Made by a program: the position numbers and the translations under genes. This document shows, piece by piece, positions 24,136-30,703 of a DNA stretch of 46,952 nucleotides. The DNA comes from an uncultured Bacteroidia bacterium. GTDB lineage: Bacteria > Bacteroidota > Bacteroidia > Bacteroidales > UBA932. The stretch lies in NCBI GenBank assembly GCA_902788175.1, contig CADAJF010000016.1, positions 1-46,952 on the forward strand. Reading direction: 5' to 3'. Under the pieces are notes generated by a model, which was given only the letters and a program-made list of their open reading frames with translations, searched no databases and had not been told where the DNA came from. Within the stretch, counting starts at the first letter, position 1. Every line of letters begins with the position of its first letter.

Positions 24136-25791
24136 ATGGTCCAGGTCTATTGCAAGAACAACAAAGAGAGCAAGCGTTTTCCCGAAGGAACCTCCCTGCT
24201 GCAAATGCTGTCGGAGTTTGATTTCCCGCGTCCGTATCCCATCGTATCGGCCAAAGTGAACAATGTGTCCCAGGGCCTTAAGTTCAAGGTGTACCAGAAC
24301 AAGGATATCGAGTTCATTGACGTGCGGGAGTCCAGCGGCATGCGCGTTTACTGCCGCTCGCTCTGTTTCCTGCTCTTCAAGGCGGCCAGGGACGTTTTCC
24401 CGGGCAGCAAGCTCTATATGGAGCATCCCATCTCCCGCGGATATTTCTGCCATTTGCGCAAGGAGGACGGGACCGAGGTGACGGAGGGGGACCTGCAGCT
24501 GCTGGAGGGCCGCATGCGGGAGCTGGTGGAAAAGGACATGCCTTTCCACCGCTACGATGTGCAGACGGACAGAGCTATCCGGGAGTTCCGCAAGGCCGGC
24601 TTCGATGACAAGGTGCGCCTTCTGGAAACCAGCGGCGAGGCCTACACGGACTATTATACGCTGGGCGATACATCGGACTACTACTACGGAAAGCTGGTGC
24701 CCTCTACCGGCTACCTGAAGGTGTGGGGGCTGCTTCCGTACCACGACGGCCTGCTGCTCCGCATTCCCTCAAGGCAGGATCCCACGCAGCTGGCTCCCTA
24801 CGAAGACCAACCCAAGACCTTCGAGATGTTCAAGGAAGCCCTGCGCTGGAACATCATCATGGGCCTGAGTACAGTGGGGGACGTGAACGAGGCCTTCCTG
24901 AACGGCCGCGCCAGCGAACTGATCCAGATCGCCGAGGCCCTGCAGGAAAAGAAGATAGTCCAGATTGCAGAGGAGATCGACCGCCGCTACCGCAGCGAGC
25001 ATCCCCTGAAGGTGGTGCTGATCACAGGACCGTCGTCTTCGGGTAAGACCACCTTCTGCAAGCGCCTTTCCGTACAGCTGAAAGCCTGCGGCCTCAAGCC
25101 CATGTCCGTGAGTACGGACGACTATTTCGTGAACCGGGAAGATACCCCCCGTTTCCCCGACGGCGGCTACGACTTCGACAACTTCGACACCGTGGACCAT
25201 GACCTGATGGAACGGGATATCATGCGCCTGATTGCCGGGGAAGAGGTGGATGTGCCGGAGTTCAACTTCGTGACCGGTCTGCGGGAGTACAACGGTAAGA
25301 AACTGCAGCTGGGCCCCGGAAGAATCCTGTTGATAGAGGGCATCCATGCGCTCAATCCGGCACTGACGTCCCGTATTCCGGAGAGCGGAAAATTCCGCAT
25401 TTTCATCAACACCCTCACCGGAACCAACCTGGACAACCACAACTGGATACCCACCAGCGACAACCGCCTGTTGCGCCGCATTGTGCGGGATTACAACAAG
25501 GGCGCCTTCACGGCCCGGGAGTCCATCTCCCACTGGCAGAACGTCCTGGATGCGGAACAGAAGTGGATTTACCCCTTCCAGGAGACGGCCGATGTGATGT
25601 TCAACAGCGCCTATCTCATTGAGTTTGCGGTGTTGAAGAACCACGCGGAACCTATTCTGCGCAGCGTGCCCCAGAACTGCCCGGAGTACGCCGAGTCCCA
25701 CCGTCTCCTCAAGTTCATCCACTATTTTACGCCCGTCCCGGACAAGGAGATACCCGCGACGTCTCTGCTACGGGAGTTTATAGGAAGCTGA
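24136..25791 (+). CDS. Nucleoside (uridine-like) kinase with N-terminal TGS/ThrRS-like domains
   Basis: The 551-residue protein combines a TGS-like domain (~1-60) and a threonyl-tRNA-synthetase-editing-like region (~60-270, with HPISRGYFCHLRKEDG) with a C-terminal uridine-kinase P-loop domain: VVLITGPSSSGKTTFCKRL (~293-311), MSVSTDDYFVNREDTPRFPD and ILLIEGIHALN. It should phosphorylate uridine/cytidine or a related nucleoside. This architecture is typical of Bacteroidetes and some Firmicutes. The N-terminal part has no proven function in this setting. It ends the plus-strand run; its last 14 bases overlap the 3' end of the opposing ACP gene. Confidence 0.92.
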   Translation: MVQVYCKNNKESKRFPEGTSLLQMLSEFDFPRPYPIVSAKVNNVSQGLKFKVYQNKDIEFIDVRESSGMRVYCRSLCFLLFKAARDVFPGSKLYMEHPISRGYFCHLRKEDGTEVTEGDLQLLEGRMRELVEKDMPFHRYDVQTDRAIREFRKAGFDDKVRLLETSGEAYTDYYTLGDTSDYYYGKLVPSTGYLKVWGLLPYHDGLLLRIPSRQDPTQLAPYEDQPKTFEMFKEALRWNIIMGLSTVGDVNEAFLNGRASELIQIAEALQEKKIVQIAEEIDRRYRSEHPLKVVLITGPSSSGKTTFCKRLSVQLKACGLKPMSVSTDDYFVNREDTPRFPDGGYDFDNFDTVDHDLMERDIMRLIAGEEVDVPEFNFVTGLREYNGKKLQLGPGRILLIEGIHALNPALTSRIPESGKFRIFINTLTGTNLDNHNWIPTSDNRLLRRIVRDYNKGAFTARESISHWQNVLDAEQKWIYPFQETADVMFNSAYLIEFAVLKNHAEPILRSVPQNCPEYAESHRLLKFIHYFTPVPDKEIPATSLLREFIGS

Positions 25792-26032
25792 TACCCTGCT
25801 CCTGCTGCATCTTTTCCAGGTAGCTGACTACGTCGGCTACCTTTTCAAATGTGGCCAGGGCCTGGTCCGGAATCACTAAACCGTACTGGTCCTCGAAGCG
25901 CATCAGCAGCTGGAGGATGTCCAGGGAATCGGCCCCGAGGTCTTTCATGATCAGCGATTCGGGGGTGATTGTTTCAGGGGGCAGGCGAAGCTGTTTGGCA
26001 AGGATCGCCTGTACAGTTTCAAACATCGTCAT
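25778..26032 (-). CDS. Acyl carrier protein downstream of plsX
   Basis: An 84-residue ACP with the carrier serine in LGADSLDILQLLMRFE (Ser about residue 36). It overlaps the 3' end of plsX by 14 bases and is thus translationally coupled. PlsX converts between acyl-ACP and acyl-phosphate, and FakAB, encoded upstream, makes acyl-phosphate, so this ACP may be the acceptor for fatty acids activated by FakAB; alternatively it serves envelope lipid synthesis. Two ATGs (26032 and 26026) are possible starts. The 3' end overlaps the nucleoside kinase gene tail to tail, so no terminator is present between them. Confidence 0.91.
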   Translation of the reverse strand: MTMFETVQAILAKQLRLPPETITPESLIMKDLGADSLDILQLLMRFEDQYGLVIPDQALATFEKVADVVSYLEKMQQEQGISFL

Positions 26033-27044
26033 AGTGTTCGTATTTGCTTATTTCCTGTTCAATTTTGGCGCTTAGCTGGTTCAGTTGCATTTTGTAGGCC
26101 TGCTCGATGCACTTGGTGACGGCTATGGCCTTGGAGGAACCATGACCCTTGACCACCACCTTGGAAGTGCCCAGCAGGACGCTTCCGCCGTAGTTCTGGT
26201 AGTTCATGAACTCCTTCTGCTCCTTGAACATCCGCTTCATCAGCAGGGCGCCCAGCTTGTAGAGATTGCGGCTGTAAATGTCTTTTTTGATTTTTTTCAG
26301 CAGCTCCAGGGCGGTGCCTTCAGTGGTTTTCACAAGGACGTTGCCGGAGAAGCCGTCGGCCACCACTACATGGTATTTGCCGGAGAGGAGGTCCCGGCTT
26401 TCCATATTGCCCACAAAATGGATGCTGGGGGTTTGCGAGAGCAGCTGATAGGCCTCCTGGTGCAGCACGTCGCCTTTTTCGGGCTCTTTCCCTACGTTGA
26501 GCAGCGCCACGCGGGGGCTTTCGACCCCATAGACATGCTCCAGGTAGAGGGAGGCCATGATGCCGAACTGGCGAAGCAGCTGGGCGCTGCCCACTTCCAC
26601 GTTGGCGCCGCTGTCGCAGATGCCCACGATCCCGCCGTCCATGGTGGGAAGCAGGGGACAGAAGGCCGGGCGGATTACCCCGGGGATGCGTCCCAGCCGC
26701 ACCAGGGCACCGGTTACCAGGGCACCGGTAGAGCCTACGGAAACCATGCCTGCTATGTCTTCCCGGTCCCGCAGCAGGATGATGGCTTTCATCATGGAGG
26801 AATCCCGCTTCAGGCGCACTGCATCCGTGGGTTTCTCCTCACAGCCAATTACTTGCGGAGCGTGGACAATTTCCAGGCGGGAGGCGTCATAGGCCTTCCC
26901 TTCCAGCTCTTTGCGAAGGAGGGACTCGTCTCCGGTAAGGATCAGGTGAAGGTCCGGGAAAGTGCTTAGCGCAGCCAGTGCGCCGCTGACCGGGGCTTCC
27001 GGGCAGTGGTCTCCGCCGTGGCAGTCTATAAGTATCTTGATCAT
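26019..27044 (-). CDS. plsX: Phosphate acyltransferase PlsX
   Basis: The 341-residue protein is PlsX, which reversibly converts acyl-ACP and phosphate to acyl-phosphate, feeding PlsY and, in reverse, loading ACP from FakAB-made acyl-phosphate. The N-terminal ILIDCHGGDHCPEAPVSGA corresponds to the D-x-GGD motif (Cys replaces the usual Met/Ala), and VSVGSTGALVTGALVRLG, VGICDSGANVEVGS and VVVADGFSGNVLVKTTEG are family blocks. The C-terminal YGGSVLLGTSKVVVKGHGSS is conserved. Its start overlaps the GNAT gene (ATGA-type, 27041-27044). It lies in a run with fakA and fakB, unusual for plsX, which in Bacteroidales is more often near fabH and rpmF. Confidence 0.93.
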   Translation of the reverse strand: MIKILIDCHGGDHCPEAPVSGALAALSTFPDLHLILTGDESLLRKELEGKAYDASRLEIVHAPQVIGCEEKPTDAVRLKRDSSMMKAIILLRDREDIAGMVSVGSTGALVTGALVRLGRIPGVIRPAFCPLLPTMDGGIVGICDSGANVEVGSAQLLRQFGIMASLYLEHVYGVESPRVALLNVGKEPEKGDVLHQEAYQLLSQTPSIHFVGNMESRDLLSGKYHVVVADGFSGNVLVKTTEGTALELLKKIKKDIYSRNLYKLGALLMKRMFKEQKEFMNYQNYGGSVLLGTSKVVVKGHGSSKAIAVTKCIEQAYKMQLNQLSAKIEQEISKYEHYDDV

Positions 27045-28168
27045 AGCGCTTTAACGTAAGAGCGGAAGCGCTTGTGCTCTTCTCTCCGGAAGCGTTTCCA
27101 CTGGTTTTGGATGGCGTAGTTGTCTTCCAGGTTCAGGTTGGTGTCGGCCCAGCGCAGCTGCTTGTTTTCCTTGAGCATGCGCATGATGGCAAGCGACAGG
27201 GCGGCCGATATGCCGCGGTTCGTGTACTCGGGGTCAACCCCTACCAGGGCCAGGTCCAGGATATCCGGGTTGCGAAGGCAGCGAAGAAGGCCCCAGAGCA
27301 CCTTGGGCGTGAATTTCCCGCGGGTGCCCACCAGGGCGCGGGAGAAAGAGGGGAAAGCCAGGCCAAAGCAGACCGGTTTTTCCTGCTGGTCCAGGATGAT
27401 GGCGACGTATTTGGGGTTGATGGCAATGGCGTAGTTGTCCATCATCAGTTTCCGCATGCCTTCGGTGAAAGGAACGGTGCCATAAAGGCCCTCATAAGAC
27501 TTGTCCACCAGGTCGAACACGCCGGTAGCATATTTGTTCAGGAAGTCCCGGCCGTTTTTGGCCTCCCCGAAGTGCAGCTTGTAGCGCTTGAAAATAAAGG
27601 CGGTAAGCTGCTCCAGCTCTTCCATTACTTCGTCGCTTTCGGGGCCAAAGAGCTTGCTTCCCGTCCAGTCCATTTCCTTGCGGTAGCCCAGCGCCTCCAT
27701 GTGCTGCATGTAATAGGGGAAGTTGTAGTTGGCCTCGAAGGTGGCTACTTGGTCAAAGCCGTCCACCAGCATGCCTTCGCGCTCAAGGTCGGAGAAGTTC
27801 AAGGGACCCACCATGGTGTCCATGCCCTTTTCCCGGGCCCAGGCTTCTGCGGCCTGGAAGAGAGCCTTTGAGACCTCGGGGTCATCCACGGTGTCAAAGC
27901 GGCAGAAGCGGCAGCGCTTTTGCGCGTTTTTGGCATTCGCGTCCTTCTGGATGATGCATTGGATGCGCCCGGCGGGGACAGCATCCTTGAGGGCAAGGAA
28001 GCAGGTCCACTCGCAGCTGCCGTTATAGACAAAGTCCTTGCCGAACATCTTCTTCTCGTCCGCGTACAGCGGGGGAATGTAGTAAGGGCTGCCTTTGTAC
28101 AGATCCAGAGGAAAATCCAGGAACTGCCGCTGCTGCTTGCTGCTTTTGACTTCTTTGACGCTAATCAT
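27041..28168 (-). CDS. GNAT-superfamily acyltransferase (YghO-like)
   Basis: The 375-residue protein resembles the long YghO-type GNAT proteins. The N-terminal half has QFLDFPLDLYKGSPYYIPPL and MDTMVGPLNFSDLEREGML. The C-terminal GNAT core (~270-350) shows VAIILDQQEKPVCFGLAFPS, then LALVGVDPEYTNRGISAALS, matching GNAT motif A (the pyrophosphate-binding loop with R/Q-x-x-G-x-A being weakly kept as NRGIS), and WADTNLNLEDNYAIQNQWKR. Some lipid-related N-acyltransferases belong to this superfamily and use acyl-ACP or acyl-CoA. Its place between fakB and plsX suggests a donor from the acyl-phosphate/ACP pool; this is inference. It overlaps plsX by four bases. Confidence 0.83.
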   Translation of the reverse strand: MISVKEVKSSKQQRQFLDFPLDLYKGSPYYIPPLYADEKKMFGKDFVYNGSCEWTCFLALKDAVPAGRIQCIIQKDANAKNAQKRCRFCRFDTVDDPEVSKALFQAAEAWAREKGMDTMVGPLNFSDLEREGMLVDGFDQVATFEANYNFPYYMQHMEALGYRKEMDWTGSKLFGPESDEVMEELEQLTAFIFKRYKLHFGEAKNGRDFLNKYATGVFDLVDKSYEGLYGTVPFTEGMRKLMMDNYAIAINPKYVAIILDQQEKPVCFGLAFPSFSRALVGTRGKFTPKVLWGLLRCLRNPDILDLALVGVDPEYTNRGISAALSLAIMRMLKENKQLRWADTNLNLEDNYAIQNQWKRFRREEHKRFRSYVKAL

Positions 28169-28180
28169 GGAGGCGGGAGT

Positions 28181-29047
28181 TTACCGGTGCTTGGCGTGGA
28201 AGCAGACGCCAACGCCGTTGGGGCCGCAGTGGCTGCCGGCGGTGGGGTTCACGTCCACATATTCAATTCTCTGGGGGCCGAAGCGCTCCTCGATCATGCG
28301 CCCCAGCTCCTGGGCAATGGGGAGGGCGTCACTGTGGCCGATACAGATGCGGTGCGCCTGGATGTCGTCTCCCAGCTCCGCTACTTTGTCCACCAGGAAT
28401 TCCAGGGCTTTGGGACGGCCTTTTGCCGTTCCTACGGAGACCATCTTGCCCTCAGGGCTCATGTAGATGAGCGGGCGCACGCCGATGAGCGTGCCCATGG
28501 TGGCAGCCAGGCCGCTCACCCGGCCGCTGCGGCGGAAAAAGCGAAGGTCATCGGCAAAAAAGTACATGGCGAAACGGTCCACTTCCTCGCGGGCCCATTC
28601 CAGGATTTCGTCCAGGCTTTTTCCGGCTTTGTAGAGGTCTCCTATCTCGCGTACTATGTTGTAGCTGATGGTGGTAATGCCCTTGGTGTCAATTTCTTCG
28701 AATCGTGCGCGGGGGAACTGGGACTTGAGTTTGGCAATGGCCTGGTCCATGGCGTCGAAGGTATTGGTCATGGCGCGGGAGAAATGGACGTAGAGGATGT
28801 CGTTGCCTTCGGCGAAGTCCTTGATGAAGTAGTTCATGTACTGCTCCTTGGAGATGGCGCTGGTGGTGGGCAGCACGCCGCCGCGCAGCGTATCGTAGAA
28901 GGCGTGGGCGTCAAAGGTCTGGAAATCCACGTAAGGGTAGGTGGTTTTGGCATCGATACTATAGGGCATCGAGATAAGCTTGTACCCGTACTCGGCCGCA
29001 ATGGCGGGAGTTATGTCGGTGTCGGTGTCGGTGTAGATCTTAAGCAT
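28181..29047 (-). CDS. DegV-family fatty-acid-binding protein (FakB subunit)
   Basis: The 288-residue protein belongs to the DegV family, whose FakB members bind a fatty acid and present it to FakA for phosphorylation. It has IYTDTDTDITPAIAAEYG at the N-terminus, VLPTTSAISKEQYMNYF (~residues 58-74) with the conserved TS that binds the carboxylate, ILYVHFSRAMTNTF (S-x-x-x-x-T), and C-terminal FFRRSGRVSG and ATMGTLIGVRPLIYM. A TDTDTD tract comes from three GTCGGT repeats. FakA sits 7 bases upstream in the same direction, so the pair forms a fatty-acid kinase unit. It could bind another lipid. Fatty-acid selectivity cannot be read. Confidence 0.9.
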   Translation of the reverse strand: MLKIYTDTDTDITPAIAAEYGYKLISMPYSIDAKTTYPYVDFQTFDAHAFYDTLRGGVLPTTSAISKEQYMNYFIKDFAEGNDILYVHFSRAMTNTFDAMDQAIAKLKSQFPRARFEEIDTKGITTISYNIVREIGDLYKAGKSLDEILEWAREEVDRFAMYFFADDLRFFRRSGRVSGLAATMGTLIGVRPLIYMSPEGKMVSVGTAKGRPKALEFLVDKVAELGDDIQAHRICIGHSDALPIAQELGRMIEERFGPQRIEYVDVNPTAGSHCGPNGVGVCFHAKHR

Positions 29048-29054
29048 AGTAGTA

Positions 29055-30701
29055 TTAACACGTTACAAGTATATAGTCGTAGATGGCTTGTCCGCCTTCG
29101 CGGAGAATGACTTCCGTGTGGGGGAAACGCTGCTCCAGGGCGCCGGAGAGCATTTGGGCTTCCCGGGCGGGGACAGCTTCCCCGTAAAAGAGGACAAGAA
29201 GGCCTGCCTTGGCAGTGTCCATCCGCTCTGCCAGGTCCTTTGCCACTGCATCCCGCTCAGTCCCTTCGGCGAGGATGTTTTTCCCCACGAAGCCTATATA
29301 TGCGCCCTTGTGGGCGCCTGCAGAGTCGCGGACTGCACGGGAGACAAGGCCGGTGGTGACAGCCTCTGCGGCCTGGGTGAGGCTGGTGACCAGCTCCCCG
29401 GCCGGAAGTTCCGCATCCAGGCCCGCCAGGGAGAAATAGCCCTCGCCCAGAGTCCGGGTGGGGATGATGCGTACATCCGAGCCCTGGTAAAGCTCTGCGG
29501 CTTGCCGGGCCGTAAGAAGGATATTGTCGTTGTTGGGGAAGACCAGGATGGTGTTGGCGTTTACCTCCCTGAAGGCTTCCAGAAAACGCTCCACGGGGGG
29601 ATTCATGGTTTGGCCGCCTTCGATGATGGCATGGGCGCCCATTTCGCGGAAAGTGTCCGTCAGGCCTTTTCCGCTGGCCACCACCACGATGCCCAGCTCT
29701 TTGCGGCTGCGGGCAAAACGCTCCTCCATGTGGTTCTCGTGGTGCTGGAGCGTCATGTTCTCTATCTTGATGCTCAGGAATTCTCCCCATTCGCGGCAGC
29801 GGGTGAGGATGGCTCCCGGATCCTGGGTGTGCACGTGGACCTTCACGATGCTTCCGTCCCGGAAAAAGACCAGCGAGTCCCCTTGGCTTTCCAGAAAGGC
29901 GCGGATGATGCCCTCGTCAAAATGCTCCAGATCCACTTTGGCGCGTTGCAGCCGGAGCAGGAACTCCGTGCAGTAGCCGAATTCCAGTACGCTGTCCTCC
30001 GTGAAAGCGTTGATATCCACGGGGATGGCTGCAGCGGCATTCCCGGCCGGAGCGGCATTCCCGCTTGCGGCGTTATTCCCACTTGCCACGTCATTCCCGG
30101 CTTTGACCGGGAATCTTCCGTGCAGGGCATCCCGCATGCCTTCGCCTACGCAGAGCAGTCCGGCGCCGCCGCTGTCCACAACACCGGCCTTGCGAAGAAC
30201 CTCCAGCAGCTCAGGCGTGCGCTGCAGGGAGGCATCCATCCCCTCTATCCAGCGGTCGAAGTACTCCTCCAGGCCGGGAGCGCCGGCAGCGGCCTGCACG
30301 CCTTCCCGAAGAACGGTGAGGATGGTTCCCTCCACGGGCTGCGAAACGGCGCTATAAGCTTCTTTCACAGCGGCCTCCATGGCGGCGGAGAAAGCGTTGA
30401 CATCGGCCCGGCTTAGGCCTTTGAGGCCTTTGGACAGACCGGCAAAGATGCGGGAAAGGATGACGCCGGAATTGCCCCGGGCACCCAGGAGCATGGCCTG
30501 CGAGACGGCGCCTGCGGCTTCCGAGAGATTGCCTCCCCGCGCGTGGCAGCCGGCCTCGATGGTCATGTACATATTGTCCCCTGTATCGCCGTCCGGGATG
30601 GGGAATACATTTAAGTCGTTGATGGGCTGGCGGTTCCTCTCCAAAGAGGCGGCACCGCCGCGAACAAGGTTCAGGTATAGTTCTGCGTCCAGGTTTTTCA
30701 T
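29055..30701 (-). CDS. fakA: Fatty acid kinase catalytic subunit FakA (DAK2-like)
   Basis: The 548-residue protein is the ATP-dependent kinase of the FakAB system. The N-terminal DhaL-like domain (~1-195) has VFPIPDGDTGDNMYMT with the Mg-binding aspartates, LLGARGNSGVILSR and GVVDSGGAGLLCVGEG; a middle and a C-terminal domain (~225-548) follow, the latter typical of FakA and needed for FakB binding. Between them, residues ~198-225 read GNDVASGNNAASGNAAPAGN, a six-residue repeat encoded by the 18-bp tandem repeat at 30029-30100. The linker is in frame and the domains keep their motifs, so the enzyme should be active. The gene starts two bases after the stop of the MMPL gene and precedes fakB by 7. 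Confidence 0.92.
   Translation of the reverse strand: MKNLDAELYLNLVRGGAASLERNRQPINDLNVFPIPDGDTGDNMYMTIEAGCHARGGNLSEAAGAVSQAMLLGARGNSGVILSRIFAGLSKGLKGLSRADVNAFSAAMEAAVKEAYSAVSQPVEGTILTVLREGVQAAAGAPGLEEYFDRWIEGMDASLQRTPELLEVLRKAGVVDSGGAGLLCVGEGMRDALHGRFPVKAGNDVASGNNAASGNAAPAGNAAAAIPVDINAFTEDSVLEFGYCTEFLLRLQRAKVDLEHFDEGIIRAFLESQGDSLVFFRDGSIVKVHVHTQDPGAILTRCREWGEFLSIKIENMTLQHHENHMEERFARSRKELGIVVVASGKGLTDTFREMGAHAIIEGGQTMNPPVERFLEAFREVNANTILVFPNNDNILLTARQAAELYQGSDVRIIPTRTLGEGYFSLAGLDAELPAGELVTSLTQAAEAVTTGLVSRAVRDSAGAHKGAYIGFVGKNILAEGTERDAVAKDLAERMDTAKAGLLVLFYGEAVPAREAQMLSGALEQRFPHTEVILREGGQAIYDYILVTC
30029..30100. repeat. 18-bp tandem repeat, four copies, inside fakA
   Basis: Four copies occur, in plus-strand order 30029-30046, 30047-30064, 30065-30082 and 30083-30100, each containing ATTCCC with a GC-rich tail and differing by a few bases. 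Copies encode the amino-acid repeat x-G-N-x-x-A in the fakA linker, so the length is a multiple of three and keeps the frame. Confidence 0.85.
30093..30114. repeat. REP-like palindrome inside fakA
   Basis: ATTCCCGG (30093-30100) and CCGGGAAT (30107-30114) form an exact 8-bp stem around a 6-base loop. The surrounding CGTCATTCCCGG...CCGGGAATC shape resembles REP-type palindromes found in many bacteria. It abuts the tandem repeat, whose unit carries one arm of the palindrome. Confidence 0.75.
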
Positions 30702-30703
30702 GT

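Noticed and set aside
30029-30100. CRISPR-like array
   Set aside because: The 18-bp units are directly adjacent with no spacers, lie in a coding frame and there are no cas genes.
29088-30416. 442-codon plus-strand ORF opposite fakA
   Set aside because: Antisense to well-supported FakA motifs; translation resembles no protein family.
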